From assembly GCF_016863615.1 (NCBI RefSeq), contig NZ_BOPF01000033.1, forward strand, positions 62,001 through 126,000: DNA of 64,000 nucleotides. The letters run 5' to 3'. Shown here piece after piece: positions 8,063 to 15,764 of this stretch. The notes beneath the pieces are model-generated. The model ran no database searches. It was not told the origin of the DNA and was given only the letters and a program-made list of their open reading frames with translations. The stretch's first letter is position 1. Every line of letters begins with the position of its first letter. The translations under genes and the position numbers were made by a program. Source of the DNA: Virgisporangium aliadipatigenens (lineage in GTDB: Bacteria > Actinomycetota > Actinomycetes > Mycobacteriales > Micromonosporaceae).

Positions 8063-8739
8063 GTCGCGGGCCTCCTGCCTGAGTGACGGTGTGGTCGGTG
8101 ACGGATCAGTGCGGCGGTTTCCGAGCGCGGTGCCGGCTACGGCGAACGTTGGGCCGGGTCAGCGGGCCGCACCCGGTGGGTGCGGCCCGCCGGCCGGGAT
8201 GGCATGCACCGCGACCCAGGGCGGTCGGGCTCCGGGGTCGCGGGCGGTGCGGGCACCAGCCGGTCGGCCATGCGGGCCGGGGCCGACCGGAGAGCGTTCC
8301 GTGGTGATCGGGGCGGACACCATTCCGGTCGCGGCGGCGGCGGTGTGGAGATCCGCCGCGCGCCGCGGGGCCGGTGTGGAACGGCTACCTGGTGCGTCCG
8401 TTTTGCTGCCATCTTGGGTTCCGATCATGAAGTTCAAACGATCGGGTGACGTGCATGTGCGTTATCCTCCGCGCTATGCGTTGCAGATGCAAGACCGGAT
8501 GCACGTGCAAATAGGCGTGCGTTCGGTGGCGGGGGAGGCAGCGGTGCGTGACGGTCTCGCCGGCATGTCGCGGTTAGCGATGGTCAGCAGCCATTTAGGT
8601 AGCCGGTGTTCCGACCCCGTCTCGTGTGCGCGCAAGCGAGGTGAGAGAGATCACATAGGGCAGGGTTCGCCGTTCGGACCGAGATCCGCCGCCCGTCCGG
8701 CCGAACCGAGCCGAGGAACCACATAGAGAGAACAGACAT
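8063..8739. other. 677-bp gap between divergent small-protein operon and DUF397 gene
   Basis: No convincing gene on either strand; open frames here (for example 8159-8437 minus) lack a ribosome site and have shadow-like composition. The stretch holds three TGCA-type palindromes (8452-8510, annotated separately) roughly midway between the divergent genes. It also has a purine-rich leader just before the DUF397 start. Gaps of this size are unusual in this otherwise tightly packed window, so it is probably regulatory. Confidence 0.6.
8452..8510. promoter_or_regulatory. Three TGCA-N2-TGCA palindromes upstream of the XRE/DUF397 pair
   Basis: Three copies of a short palindrome occur within 59 bp: TGCATGTGCG (8452-8461), TTGCAGATGCAA (8481-8492) and ATGCACGTGCAA (8499-8510). 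The core TGCA-N2-TGCA is perfect in the second and third copies and has one mismatch in the first. Centre-to-centre distances are 30 and 18 bp. Clustered short palindromes in the non-coding gap between the small-protein operon and DUF397/XRE suggest an operator, possibly bound by the XRE protein at 9121. Confidence 0.5.
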
Positions 8740-8979
8740 ATGCGACCTCCGACGAACGGAATGTCCGCCGCCGACCTACCCCCGTTGAAATGGCGCAAGA
8801 GTGGCCGCAGCAATCCCAGCGGCAACTGCGTCGAACTCGCAGAACTCCCCGACGGCACCGGGATCGCGATGCGCAACTCCCGGTTCCCCGACGGACCGGT
8901 ACTGATCTACACCCACGCCGAAATCGACGCCTTCATCCACGGCGCCCGCGACGGGGACTTCGACGACCTGCTCCCGTAG
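8740..8979 (+). CDS. DUF397 domain-containing protein, 79 aa
   Basis: A short acidic protein typical of DUF397: W-R-K-S-G-R-S at residues 18-24, then N-C-V-E-L-A-E-L, a mid-domain A-M-R-N-S-R-F-P-D-G-P strand and turn, and a C-terminal I-D-A-F-I-H-G-A helix. DUF397 proteins are nearly always encoded beside XRE/DUF5753 regulators, as here (XRE starts 141 bp downstream). In Streptomyces such pairs include whiJ-type developmental regulators and have been proposed to act as toxin-antitoxin-like partners. The start at ATG 8740 follows AGAGAGAA. Confidence 0.93.
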   Translation: MRPPTNGMSAADLPPLKWRKSGRSNPSGNCVELAELPDGTGIAMRNSRFPDGPVLIYTHAEIDAFIHGARDGDFDDLLP

Positions 8980-9120
8980 CACGGTGTTGCCATTCGGTTC
9001 CGGGTCGTGGAAAGGTCTGGGGTGTTCTGTTCCCCGTCTTACCGTCGGGTCATACGATGCCTACGCAAAGCTGACGGCTCTCGCCGTCGTGCCGAGTGAA
9101 ATCCCTACGGAGGTTGGCGC

Positions 9121-10008
9121 GTGACAACGGCTCAGCACGAGAGCGGGTCGGCCGGAGGGCCGACGGTGCTCCGGATCATGCTGGGTGCCCAATTGCGCCG
9201 GCTTCGTGAGGCCAAGGGCGTCAGCCGCGAAAAAGCCGGGTGGGAGATTCGCTCGTCTGAATCCAAGATCAGCCGGATGGAGCTGGGTCGCGTGGGATTC
9301 AAGGAGCGGGACGTCTCGGACCTGTTGACCCTCTACGGGGTCGACGACGAGAAGGAACGCGAGGTGCTGTTGGAACTGGCCCGCCAGGCGAACACGCCCG
9401 GTTGGTGGCATCGGTACAGCGACATCCTCCCCAACTGGTTCCAGTCATACCTGGGGCTGGAGGAGTCGGCCACCCAGATCCGTACCTACGAGGTCCAGTT
9501 CGTCCCGGGCCTCCTGCAGACCAGCGACTATGCCCGTTCGGTGATCAAACTCGGCCACGGCCGAGCACCGGACGAGGAGCTCGACCGGCGGGTCAACCTG
9601 CGTATGGACCGCCGCCAGAAGGTGCTGGGCCGTCCGGAGCCACCCAAGCTGTGGGCGGTGGTCGACGAAGCGGCGCTGCGCCGCCCGATCGGTGGCCCGG
9701 AGATCATGCGGGAACAGATCGAGGCGCTCATCGCCGCCACCGAGATGCCCAACATCCAGCTCCAGGTCGTCTCCTTCGCCAAGGGCGGCCACGCCGCCGC
9801 GGGCGGGGCTTTCAGCATTCTGCGCTTCTCCGACCAGGAGTTGCCGGACGTGGTGTACGTCGAGCAGCTCACCAGTGCGCTTTATCTCGACAAGCGCGAG
9901 GACGTCGACTACTACGCGGCCGCGATGGAGCGGCTGTGCGTCGACGCCGACCCGCCGGCCCGCACCGCGGAGATTCTTTCCGGCATGCTGCGGGACCTCG
10001 AGAAGTAG
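9121..10008 (+). CDS. XRE-family regulator with HTH and DUF5753
   Basis: A 295-residue protein starting at GTG 9121 with GGAGG 7-8 bases before it. Residues ~18-75 are a lambda-type helix-turn-helix (LGAQLRRLREAKGVSREKAG, then SSESKISRMELGR as the recognition region). Residues ~95-290 are DUF5753, with the family phrases FVPGLLQTSDYARSVI, the LRMDRRQ helix and the FSDQELPDVVYVEQLTSALYL stretch. DUF5753 is the proposed partner-binding part that recognises DUF397 proteins. It probably autoregulates from the gap upstream of the DUF397 gene. The organisation is complete, with no truncation. Confidence 0.95.
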   Translation: MTTAQHESGSAGGPTVLRIMLGAQLRRLREAKGVSREKAGWEIRSSESKISRMELGRVGFKERDVSDLLTLYGVDDEKEREVLLELARQANTPGWWHRYSDILPNWFQSYLGLEESATQIRTYEVQFVPGLLQTSDYARSVIKLGHGRAPDEELDRRVNLRMDRRQKVLGRPEPPKLWAVVDEAALRRPIGGPEIMREQIEALIAATEMPNIQLQVVSFAKGGHAAAGGAFSILRFSDQELPDVVYVEQLTSALYLDKREDVDYYAAAMERLCVDADPPARTAEILSGMLRDLEK

Positions 10009-10022
10009 ATCGTTCGACACCG

Positions 10023-10058
10023 GGCCCGGCCCATCGGTGATTTCACCGGTGCCGGGCC
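10023..10058 (+). terminator. Stem-loop after the XRE gene
   Basis: GCCCGGC (10024-10030) pairs with GCCGGGC (10051-10057), and an inner CGGTGA/TCACCG stem sits above a small internal loop. It is followed by CGCGGTTTCTC. It lies 15 bp after the XRE stop, in the gap to the convergent kinase gene. Confidence 0.5.
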
Positions 10059-10104
10059 GCGGTTTCTCGCACCGGCGCGCCGTGAACGCCGTTCACCGAT
10101 CCGA

Positions 10105-11523
10105 CTAAAGTTCGGACCTCGTCGCGGTGGCGAGCTGGTCGAGCGCCCCGAGCAGGTTGCGCGACGCCGAGTCCTTGATGTCGCCGCTGCGGGTGAAGTC
10201 GAGGATCTTCCGCCGGAAGTTGTCGATCTGCCGGAGCGCGGCGCTCTCGTCGGAGGTCCTGTTCGCCGTCATGTTGAGCAGCTCGGTGCGCAGCATGTAA
10301 CCCGTGGCCTGTTGGACCGTGCCGTCGGCCATCGCCGCGTCGAGCACCGCCCGCAGGTGGTCCATCGCCTGCTGCACGGTCAGCGGCTCCGCCGTGCCGG
10401 CCGCCGACGTGCCGGTCTGCGTCTCCGGGTTGGCCGGGCCGGTGCCGGAGCGGGCCGAGGTGGCCTCCGCGGTGCCGGCCTGGTCGGCCGCGCCAGGATC
10501 CTCCGTGGCCTTGGTGGTGTTGTGCTCGCCGCCGCCCTGGCCGGAGGAGCGGTCGTCGTGCCGCGGCGCGGTCAGATGGCCCAGGCCCACCTGCGCCAGG
10601 CCGCCGACGGCGAGCAGCAGCACCGCCGCCAGGACGCCGATGAGCACGCGGTGGCGTACCGGCGCCCTTCTCGGGCGCGGGGGCGCGGCCGTCCGGAGCT
10701 CGGCGAGGCGGTCGGCCACCTCGCTCGCCGGCGGGCGCCGTTCGGGGTCGAGCGCCAGGCAGTCGGTGACCAGTTCGATGATCTCCGGGGGAACGTCACC
10801 GACGCCGGCGAGCGTCGGAGTCGGCTCCCGCCGGCGGACCTCGGCGGCGTTCTCCCAGGTGAGAGTGGGATATGGCGGCCGCCCGCCGATCATCTCGAAG
10901 AGCAGGGCGCCGAGGGAGTACACGTCGCTGGCGAGCCGGGTGGGCGCACCCGCGAGGCGTTCCGGTGCCATGTACGGCGGCGTGCCGAAGAGCCCGCCGA
11001 TCCCCGGCCGGCCGGCCTCCACCAGCGTCTCGGCGATGCCGAAGTCGATCACCCGAACGCCCTCGGACGTCAGCACGATGTTGCTGGGCGCGATGTCCCC
11101 GTGGATCAGGCCCCGGGTGTGCGTGCCGGCGAGCACGCGGGCGACCTGCTCGCCGATCTGGGCGGCCTCGGTCCAGCGCAGCGGGCCGGCGGCGAGGCGT
11201 TCGTCCAGCGGGGTGCCGTCGAGCAGCTGCATCACGACGAACGCGGCCGGCCGGCCCGACGGCGCGAACGCCTCGCCGTAGTCGTACACCGGAGTCGCCT
11301 GCGGGTGGGTGAGCTGGGCAGCGGTGCGCGCCTCGCGGCGGACCAGTTCCCGGACGCGCGGGTTGACGGCCAGGTCGGCGTTGAGCACCTTCACGGCGAC
11401 GAGCCGCTCCAACGACTCGTCGCGCGCGCGCCACACTGTTGCCATCCCGCCCGAGCCGATCGCCTCGAGCAGTCGGTATCGCCTGTTGAGCAGGTCACCC
11501 TCGGCCGGCCACTGCTCGATCAC
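10105..11523 (-). CDS. Membrane-anchored serine/threonine protein kinase (Hanks type)
   Basis: 472 residues, start GTG 11523. The kinase domain covers ~15-275: glycine loop IGSGGMATV, ATP-anchoring K45 in VAVKVL, catalytic loop HGDIAPSN (D143, N148), metal site DFG at 160-162 and APE (GTPPYMAPE). The catalytic loop has HGD in place of HRD, so it is a non-RD-type kinase that may not need activation-loop phosphorylation. One TM segment (292-315) follows. Outside it is a Ser/Thr/Gly-rich linker and a ~90-residue helical region with no PASTA repeats. The cytoplasmic catalytic part and extracellular sensor are typical of actinobacterial PknA-like kinases, but the target is unknown. Confidence 0.93.
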   Translation of the reverse strand: MIEQWPAEGDLLNRRYRLLEAIGSGGMATVWRARDESLERLVAVKVLNADLAVNPRVRELVRREARTAAQLTHPQATPVYDYGEAFAPSGRPAAFVVMQLLDGTPLDERLAAGPLRWTEAAQIGEQVARVLAGTHTRGLIHGDIAPSNIVLTSEGVRVIDFGIAETLVEAGRPGIGGLFGTPPYMAPERLAGAPTRLASDVYSLGALLFEMIGGRPPYPTLTWENAAEVRRREPTPTLAGVGDVPPEIIELVTDCLALDPERRPPASEVADRLAELRTAAPPRPRRAPVRHRVLIGVLAAVLLLAVGGLAQVGLGHLTAPRHDDRSSGQGGGEHNTTKATEDPGAADQAGTAEATSARSGTGPANPETQTGTSAAGTAEPLTVQQAMDHLRAVLDAAMADGTVQQATGYMLRTELLNMTANRTSDESAALRQIDNFRRKILDFTRSGDIKDSASRNLLGALDQLATATRSEL

Positions 11524-11559
11524 GCTCGGTTACCCCTCTCCGCGCTACGCGGACCGCGG

Positions 11560-12561
11560 TCAGGCTGACTGACGGATCACGAGTTCGGTGGGTAGGACGG
11601 GGTTGTGGCTGCCGGTCCGGCCGTCGAGCACCTCGCCGAGCAGCAGTTCGGACGCCACGGCGCCCAGGTTCTCCACGGGTTGGCGGACGGTGGTGAGGGC
11701 CGGCGTGACGTACCGGGCGGCCGGTGCGTCGTCGAACCCGATGACGGCCACGTCCTCGGGTACCCGGCGACCGGCTCGGCGCAGCGTGTGGATGGCGCCG
11801 ACGGCCATGAGGTCGGAGGCGACGAACACGGCGTCGAGATTGGGCACCCGGTGCAGCAGCCAGCCCATGGCATGGCTTCCGGAGGCCTGGGTGAAGTCGC
11901 CGTACGCGACCGGAGGCGCCTGCATCGCGCTGTCCTCCAGCCCGTCGCGGTACCCCTCCAGCCGGTCGACGGCGGCGCTGAGGTCGGGCGGTCCGGCGAT
12001 GGTGGCGATGGTCCGGCGGCCGGTGCGCATGAGGTGCTCCACCGCCCGTCGGGCCCCGCCCCGGTTGTCCGCGTCGACGAACGGGAGCGGGAGGTCGTCG
12101 GCCGGTCGGCCGGCGCACCGTACGGGAACGCCCGCCGCCGACACCGCGGCTGCGAGCGGATGTTGCTTGTGGGCGCTGATCAGGAGAACCCCGTCGACCC
12201 CGCCGCTCACCAGGAACCGCTCCGTCGCGGCAAGCGTGGTGGGGGAGGTCGGCAGGACGAGCAGGGGTACCGATTCGCGGGCCAGCGACTCCTCGGCCCC
12301 GGTGATGAGCCGGGCGAAGAACGAGTCGGTGAACAACCGGCGGGTCGACTCACACACCACGGCGGCGATGACGGGCACGGTCCGGCGCTGCCGGCGGTCC
12401 CCACCGCCCCTCGGCGTGTAACCCAGGCGGGCCATGGCGGCGTGCACCTGGACGCGTGCGGAGGTGCGCACGCGGACGGAACCGGTCAGTACCCGGGAAG
12501 CGGTCGCGGGAGAGACTCCGGCGGCGGCGGCCACTTCGGCGAGCGTTGGCTGGTCGGGCAT
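11560..12561 (-). CDS. LacI-family transcriptional regulator
   Basis: 333 residues. An N-terminal LacI HTH is followed by hinge: TLAEVAAAAGVSPATASRVL, then the minor-groove helix around RVQVHAAMARLGYTP. The periplasmic-binding-protein-like sugar domain (~65-330) is complete, with GVDGVLLIS, DADNRGGARRAVEHL, VPNLDAVFVASDLMAVGA and VAVIGFDD. It probably represses a sugar-use operon, but no sugar transporter or glycosidase is adjacent. A matching palindromic operator lies 30 bp upstream of its own start, indicating autoregulation. Confidence 0.94.
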   Translation of the reverse strand: MPDQPTLAEVAAAAGVSPATASRVLTGSVRVRTSARVQVHAAMARLGYTPRGGGDRRQRRTVPVIAAVVCESTRRLFTDSFFARLITGAEESLARESVPLLVLPTSPTTLAATERFLVSGGVDGVLLISAHKQHPLAAAVSAAGVPVRCAGRPADDLPLPFVDADNRGGARRAVEHLMRTGRRTIATIAGPPDLSAAVDRLEGYRDGLEDSAMQAPPVAYGDFTQASGSHAMGWLLHRVPNLDAVFVASDLMAVGAIHTLRRAGRRVPEDVAVIGFDDAPAARYVTPALTTVRQPVENLGAVASELLLGEVLDGRTGSHNPVLPTELVIRQSA

Positions 12562-12591
12562 ACGAACTCCCTGAGCACGATGTGTCCCATT

Positions 12592-12609
12592 TGTGGGAGC
12601 GTTCCCACA
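12592..12609. promoter_or_regulatory. LacI-type operator upstream of the LacI gene
   Basis: TGTGGGAGCG then TTCCCACA gives perfect 7-bp arms (TGTGGGA/TCCCACA) around a GCGT centre, 31 bp upstream of the regulator start. It is nearly identical to the TGGGAGCGCTCCCA operator known for CebR and related actinobacterial LacI proteins. Confidence 0.8.
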
Positions 12610-13227
12610 CAGCGTCGGGCACTTGTTAAACCCGTGTCAACTAGTGTTTCAGGTTCATGAAATATTTCAGGGCCAGCGGTGGCTGACGGTGCTCGACCTC
12701 GCGAAAAACTCGCCAGCGGGCGGACATGGGATTGACAACCTCCATTACGTGATTGATTATGCCGCCTCTGAAACGCCCGATTCGCGGTCCTTATCGTAAA
12801 TTAATCTTGCGCTTAGTTCTGAACGCGTGGCGTGTGCGCCCGGTGTCCGAGCGCTCGCCGGACGTCCCCTGGCCTGCCCTTCGGGGTAGCCGAACGGTAG
12901 CTCCGGGCTGCCCGATCGGTCGAGGGGTGGGGAGCGTCGGGCCGCCGTTCCCGATCCCACATCCCGGAAGCATTCCCCGTAACCGGTGTCCCACACTCTG
13001 GTCCCCATTTATGGGACGCCCGATCCCGCAGTTGTGGGGGTGCGGACCCGGTGGTAGTCGGGCGATCGGTGTACGCCCGGCGGGTGATCGTCCGATCGGC
13101 CGGTCGGAGTCATGAAGATCAACTGAGGGGTCGAAAAATTTCCGCCGGGCCTGTCATCCGCATCGCTCTGACCTGCCCGTTTGCCCTAGGGTGCGACCCG
13201 CCCGTCGGAAAGTCGCCCCATGTTCCC
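12610..13227. other. Gene-poor 618-bp stretch with an AT-rich patch
   Basis: No supported coding sequence. Positions ~12630-12830 are unusually AT-rich for this genome. They contain the direct repeat TTTCAGG (twice within 12648-12670) and a -35-like TTGACA near 12733 with AT-rich sequence downstream. Open frames at 12753-13115 and 13051-13254 are Pro/Gly/Arg-rich with no ribosome site, and I do not accept them. The stretch ends at the promoter of the candidate small RNA. Confidence 0.5.
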
Positions 13228-13255
13228 TTGGACAACCCGGCGCACGATGTATAAC
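13228..13255 (+). promoter_or_regulatory. Sigma70-type promoter for the candidate small RNA
   Basis: -35 TTGGAC (13228-13233), a 16-base spacer, and -10 TATAAC (13250-13255). The predicted start is about 13261-13263. No open reading frame follows; the transcript would meet a terminator after about 70 bases. Confidence 0.55.
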
Positions 13256-13258
13256 GTT

Positions 13259-13335
13259 CGATTCCTGGAGCGCTCGCGTGGGGTGGGCAATCCGGAATCG
13301 CCAGCCGACGGCCCTGCCGTCGGCTGGCTTTCTCC
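13259..13335 (+). ncRNA. Candidate ~75-nt small RNA with two hairpins
   Basis: Directly behind a good promoter lies a short structured segment. Hairpin 1 pairs CGATTCC (13259-13265) with GGAATCG (13294-13300) around a 28-base apical part containing GAGCGCTC and GGGGTGGG. Hairpin 2 is an 11-bp perfect terminator stem (13301-13311 with 13317-13327) followed by CTTTCTCCTTT. The terminator points away from both neighbouring genes, which are on the minus strand, so it serves no protein gene. It does not match the SRP 4.5S, 6S or 6C RNA signatures. The call is inferred from promoter, structure and terminator only. Confidence 0.45.
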
Positions 13336-13381
13336 TTTGGCGCGGTGAGCGCTCTCTCGCGGGTGCCTGGCCGCGGCCCGG

Positions 13382-14272
13382 CTAGGACCGCGCGGCGGCC
13401 GGGGGTGCGGAGACCCGGCCGGACGGTACGTCCGCCACCTCGTGGTGGTGTTGCGGCTCGGCGTAGAAGCTCAATCCGATCACGGCGAGCAGCGTGGCGA
13501 GGAAGCCCACCGCCGCGATCCACTCCCGCCCCGGGTGGATGCTGTCGCCGAGGAAGACCAACCCGACGATCGCCGCCGGAACGGCCGCCGCCGCGTCCAT
13601 CGCGGCCACCGCGGCCGTCGTCGAACCGCGCTGCATCGCCAGCCCCAACAGCAGCTGACCCACGACGGAGTGCAGCACCACCAGGTACAGCAGCGGGTCG
13701 GAAGCGAACCGGTCCAGCGAGTGCACCGAAGCGAGCGGCCGGGAGGCGACCGCCGCCGCGCCGAACGCCAACCCGGCCAGCGCGCCCAGCACCACCGAAC
13801 CGGGCGCCCCGTGCAGCCGCACGGCGAAGAATCCGGTCGCCCCGATGGCGAACAGGGCGACGACCAGCAGCACCACTCCCGCGGCCGGCAGTTGGCGCGA
13901 GGGCATCGGCTCCGCCGCGACGATCAGCCCGCCGAGGCCGACGCCGAGCACCACCAGCAGCACGAGTTCGGCGGCCGGCAGGCGCCACTTGAGCACCGCC
14001 ACGCCGAGGACCGCGGTGATGCCGAGGCCGGCCGCGACTGCCGACTGGACGAGGAACAGCGGCAGGTCCCGGCGGGCCAGGAACGCCAGCGCGAACGCCG
14101 CGAACTGGCACCCGACCCCGATCACGTAAGCCCGGTGCTGCCCCAGCTTCAACAGCAGCCGCGGGTTGAACCCCTGGTGCAGGTCTGTGCGTGCGGCCGC
14201 TACGGACTGCAACAGGTTGGCCACGCCATATGCGGCGATCATTGCCGCAAGGAAGATCCAACCTGAGGTCAC
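13382..14272 (-). CDS. DMT/EamA-like integral membrane protein
   Basis: About 296 residues with 9-10 TM helices, opening WIFLAAMIAAYGVANLLQSV. Small-residue-rich helices and two similar halves fit the drug/metabolite transporter superfamily (EamA-like), close to conserved hypothetical membrane proteins of mycobacteria and Micromonosporaceae. GTG 14272 is preferred because the hydrophobic N-terminus begins immediately after it. The frame also allows a start at 14320, which would add 16 polar residues. The polar C-terminal tail contains a His triplet (QHHHE). Substrate is unknown. It is separated from hisN by 58 bp and may be cotranscribed. Confidence 0.8.
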   Translation of the reverse strand: MTSGWIFLAAMIAAYGVANLLQSVAAARTDLHQGFNPRLLLKLGQHRAYVIGVGCQFAAFALAFLARRDLPLFLVQSAVAAGLGITAVLGVAVLKWRLPAAELVLLVVLGVGLGGLIVAAEPMPSRQLPAAGVVLLVVALFAIGATGFFAVRLHGAPGSVVLGALAGLAFGAAAVASRPLASVHSLDRFASDPLLYLVVLHSVVGQLLLGLAMQRGSTTAAVAAMDAAAAVPAAIVGLVFLGDSIHPGREWIAAVGFLATLLAVIGLSFYAEPQHHHEVADVPSGRVSAPPAAARS

Positions 14273-14330
14273 CCGGAGAGGATAGAACCTAGTCGCCGTC
14301 GCGACAGCGCGGGCGGCCAAACGGCACCCG

Positions 14331-15155
14331 TCAGGCCGGTCCCCCGGTGGGCCAGGCGGTGGAGAGTCCGAGGCGTTCCATCACGTCGTCGTGGAGCTTT
14401 CCGTTGCTGGCCACCGCGCTGCCGCCGGAGGGTCCCGGACGGCCGGTCAGGTCGGTGAACACGCCGCCCGCCTCCGTCACGATGGGTACAAGTGCGGCGA
14501 GGTCCCACAGCGACAGTTCCGGCTCCACCATCACGTCGACCGCGCCCTCGGCGACCAGCATGTAGCCGTAGAAGTCGCCGTACGCCCGGCTGCGCCACGA
14601 ACGGCGCATCAGGTCGAGCATCCCGTCGAGCTTGCCGATCTCCTCCCAGGACCCCAGCGACGAGTAGCAGAACGACGCGTCGGCCAGCCGCGACACCCCG
14701 GAGACCTTTATCGGGGTGGCCGCCGCGGAGTGTCGACCCGCGTACGCGCCGTGACCCGTGGCGCCCCACCAGCGGCGGCCCAGCGCGGGCGCGGAGACCA
14801 GCCCCACGACCGGCGTGTCACCCTCCAGGAGAGCGATCAGCGTCCCCCAGATCGGTACACCGCGGACGAAGTTCTTCGTGCCGTCGATGGGGTCGATCAC
14901 CCACTGGCGCTTGCCGGAGCCCGCGGCCGCCGCCGTCGCGCCGAACTCCTCGCCCAGCACCGCGTCGCGCGGCCGGGTGCGGGCCAGCGTCGCCCGGATG
15001 GCCTTCTCCACGCTGGTGTCGGCGTCGGAGACCGGTGTCAGGTCCGGCTTCTGCGTCACGTGCAGGTCCTGCGCGCGAAACCGCGGCATCGATATCGAGT
15101 CTGCGGTGTCCGCGAGCATGTGGGCGAGGGCGAGATCATCCGCGTACCGGGCCAT
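14331..15155 (-). CDS. hisN: Histidinol-phosphatase, inositol monophosphatase family (HisN)
   Basis: 274 residues, start ATG 15155. It has the metal-dependent IMPase motifs: GEEFG (first metal Glu), WVIDPIDGTKNFVRG (motif A, the Asp-Pro-Ile-Asp-Gly-Thr signature), and LWDLAAL near 220 (motif B). The N-terminus (ADDLALAHMLADTADSISMP, then TKPDLTPVSDAD) is that of actinobacterial HisN, which removes phosphate from histidinol phosphate in histidine synthesis, rather than SuhB-type inositol phosphatases. The frame runs open far upstream without meaning. No other his genes are adjacent, as is usual for hisN in actinobacteria. Confidence 0.88.
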   Translation of the reverse strand: MARYADDLALAHMLADTADSISMPRFRAQDLHVTQKPDLTPVSDADTSVEKAIRATLARTRPRDAVLGEEFGATAAAAGSGKRQWVIDPIDGTKNFVRGVPIWGTLIALLEGDTPVVGLVSAPALGRRWWGATGHGAYAGRHSAAATPIKVSGVSRLADASFCYSSLGSWEEIGKLDGMLDLMRRSWRSRAYGDFYGYMLVAEGAVDVMVEPELSLWDLAALVPIVTEAGGVFTDLTGRPGPSGGSAVASNGKLHDDVMERLGLSTAWPTGGPA

Positions 15156-15218
15156 GCGGCGAAACGCTAGCAGTGCCGGCTGACGGAATCCGCTTCCGTC
15201 GCGGCCTAGGCTCGACGC

Positions 15219-15764
15219 ATGTCCCCCGACGCCGCCGCCTTGTGCGGCCTCCTCGCCGAGCCCGAGCGGGCGAAGGTGTTCGCCGCGGTGGTGCTGGGCG
15301 CCACGACGCCCGCCGAGATCGCCGCGGCGAGCGGACTTCCCGCCCGCGGTGTCGCGTCGGCGCTGCGCCGCCTGGAGCACGGGGGACTGGTGGCGTCCGC
15401 CGGGGGCACGCTGGTCGCGGAGCTGTCGGCGTTCAAGGACGCCGTTCGTTTGGCGGGGGAACGGGCTGAGCCGGCCGAGCCGCTCGACCCGGACCGTCAG
15501 CGGGACGCGGTACTGCGCACGTTCATCGTGAACGGGAGGCTGGCGCAGTATCCGGCGGCCCGCGGCAAGCGCCGCATCGTGTTGGAGCACATCGCGTTGG
15601 CGTTCGAGCCCGGGATCCGTTACCCCGAGAAGGTCGTGAACGCCACCCTGCGCGCCTGGCACGACGACTTTGCGACGCTGCGCCGCTACCTCGTCGACGA
15701 GCTGCTGCTCAGTCGGGAGGACGGCGTGTACTGGCGCAGCGGCGGCTACGTCGAGGTCGCCTGA
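15219..15764 (+). CDS. DUF2087 protein with N-terminal winged helix
   Basis: 181 residues. Residues ~5-80 look like an ArsR-type winged helix (LAEPERAKVFAAVVLG, then TPAEIAAASGLPARGVASALRRLEH, then GGLVASAGGTL). Residues ~95-180 are DUF2087: VLRTFIVNGRLAQYPAARGKRRIVLEHIA, FEPGIRYPEKVVNATLR, DDFATLRRYLVDELLLSRE and YWRSGGYVE. It is probably a transcription factor sensing an unknown ligand. Its last 19 bases overlap the end of the convergent SnoaL-like gene. Confidence 0.9.
   Translation: MSPDAAALCGLLAEPERAKVFAAVVLGATTPAEIAAASGLPARGVASALRRLEHGGLVASAGGTLVAELSAFKDAVRLAGERAEPAEPLDPDRQRDAVLRTFIVNGRLAQYPAARGKRRIVLEHIALAFEPGIRYPEKVVNATLRAWHDDFATLRRYLVDELLLSREDGVYWRSGGYVEVA

Noticed and set aside
8159-8437. 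Possible 92-aa minus-strand gene in the gap before DUF397
   Set aside because: No ribosome site, no recognisable domain, composition typical of a shadow frame; would overlap nothing but gives no support.
12753-13254. Open frames in the gene-poor stretch between lacI and the DMT-type gene
   Set aside because: Pro/Gly/Arg-rich translation, no Shine-Dalgarno, overlap with the small-RNA promoter; treated as non-coding.
13259-13335. Identity of the small RNA as SRP (4.5S), 6S or 6C RNA
   Set aside because: No SRP apical signature, too short for 6S, and lacks the C-rich double loops of 6C RNA.
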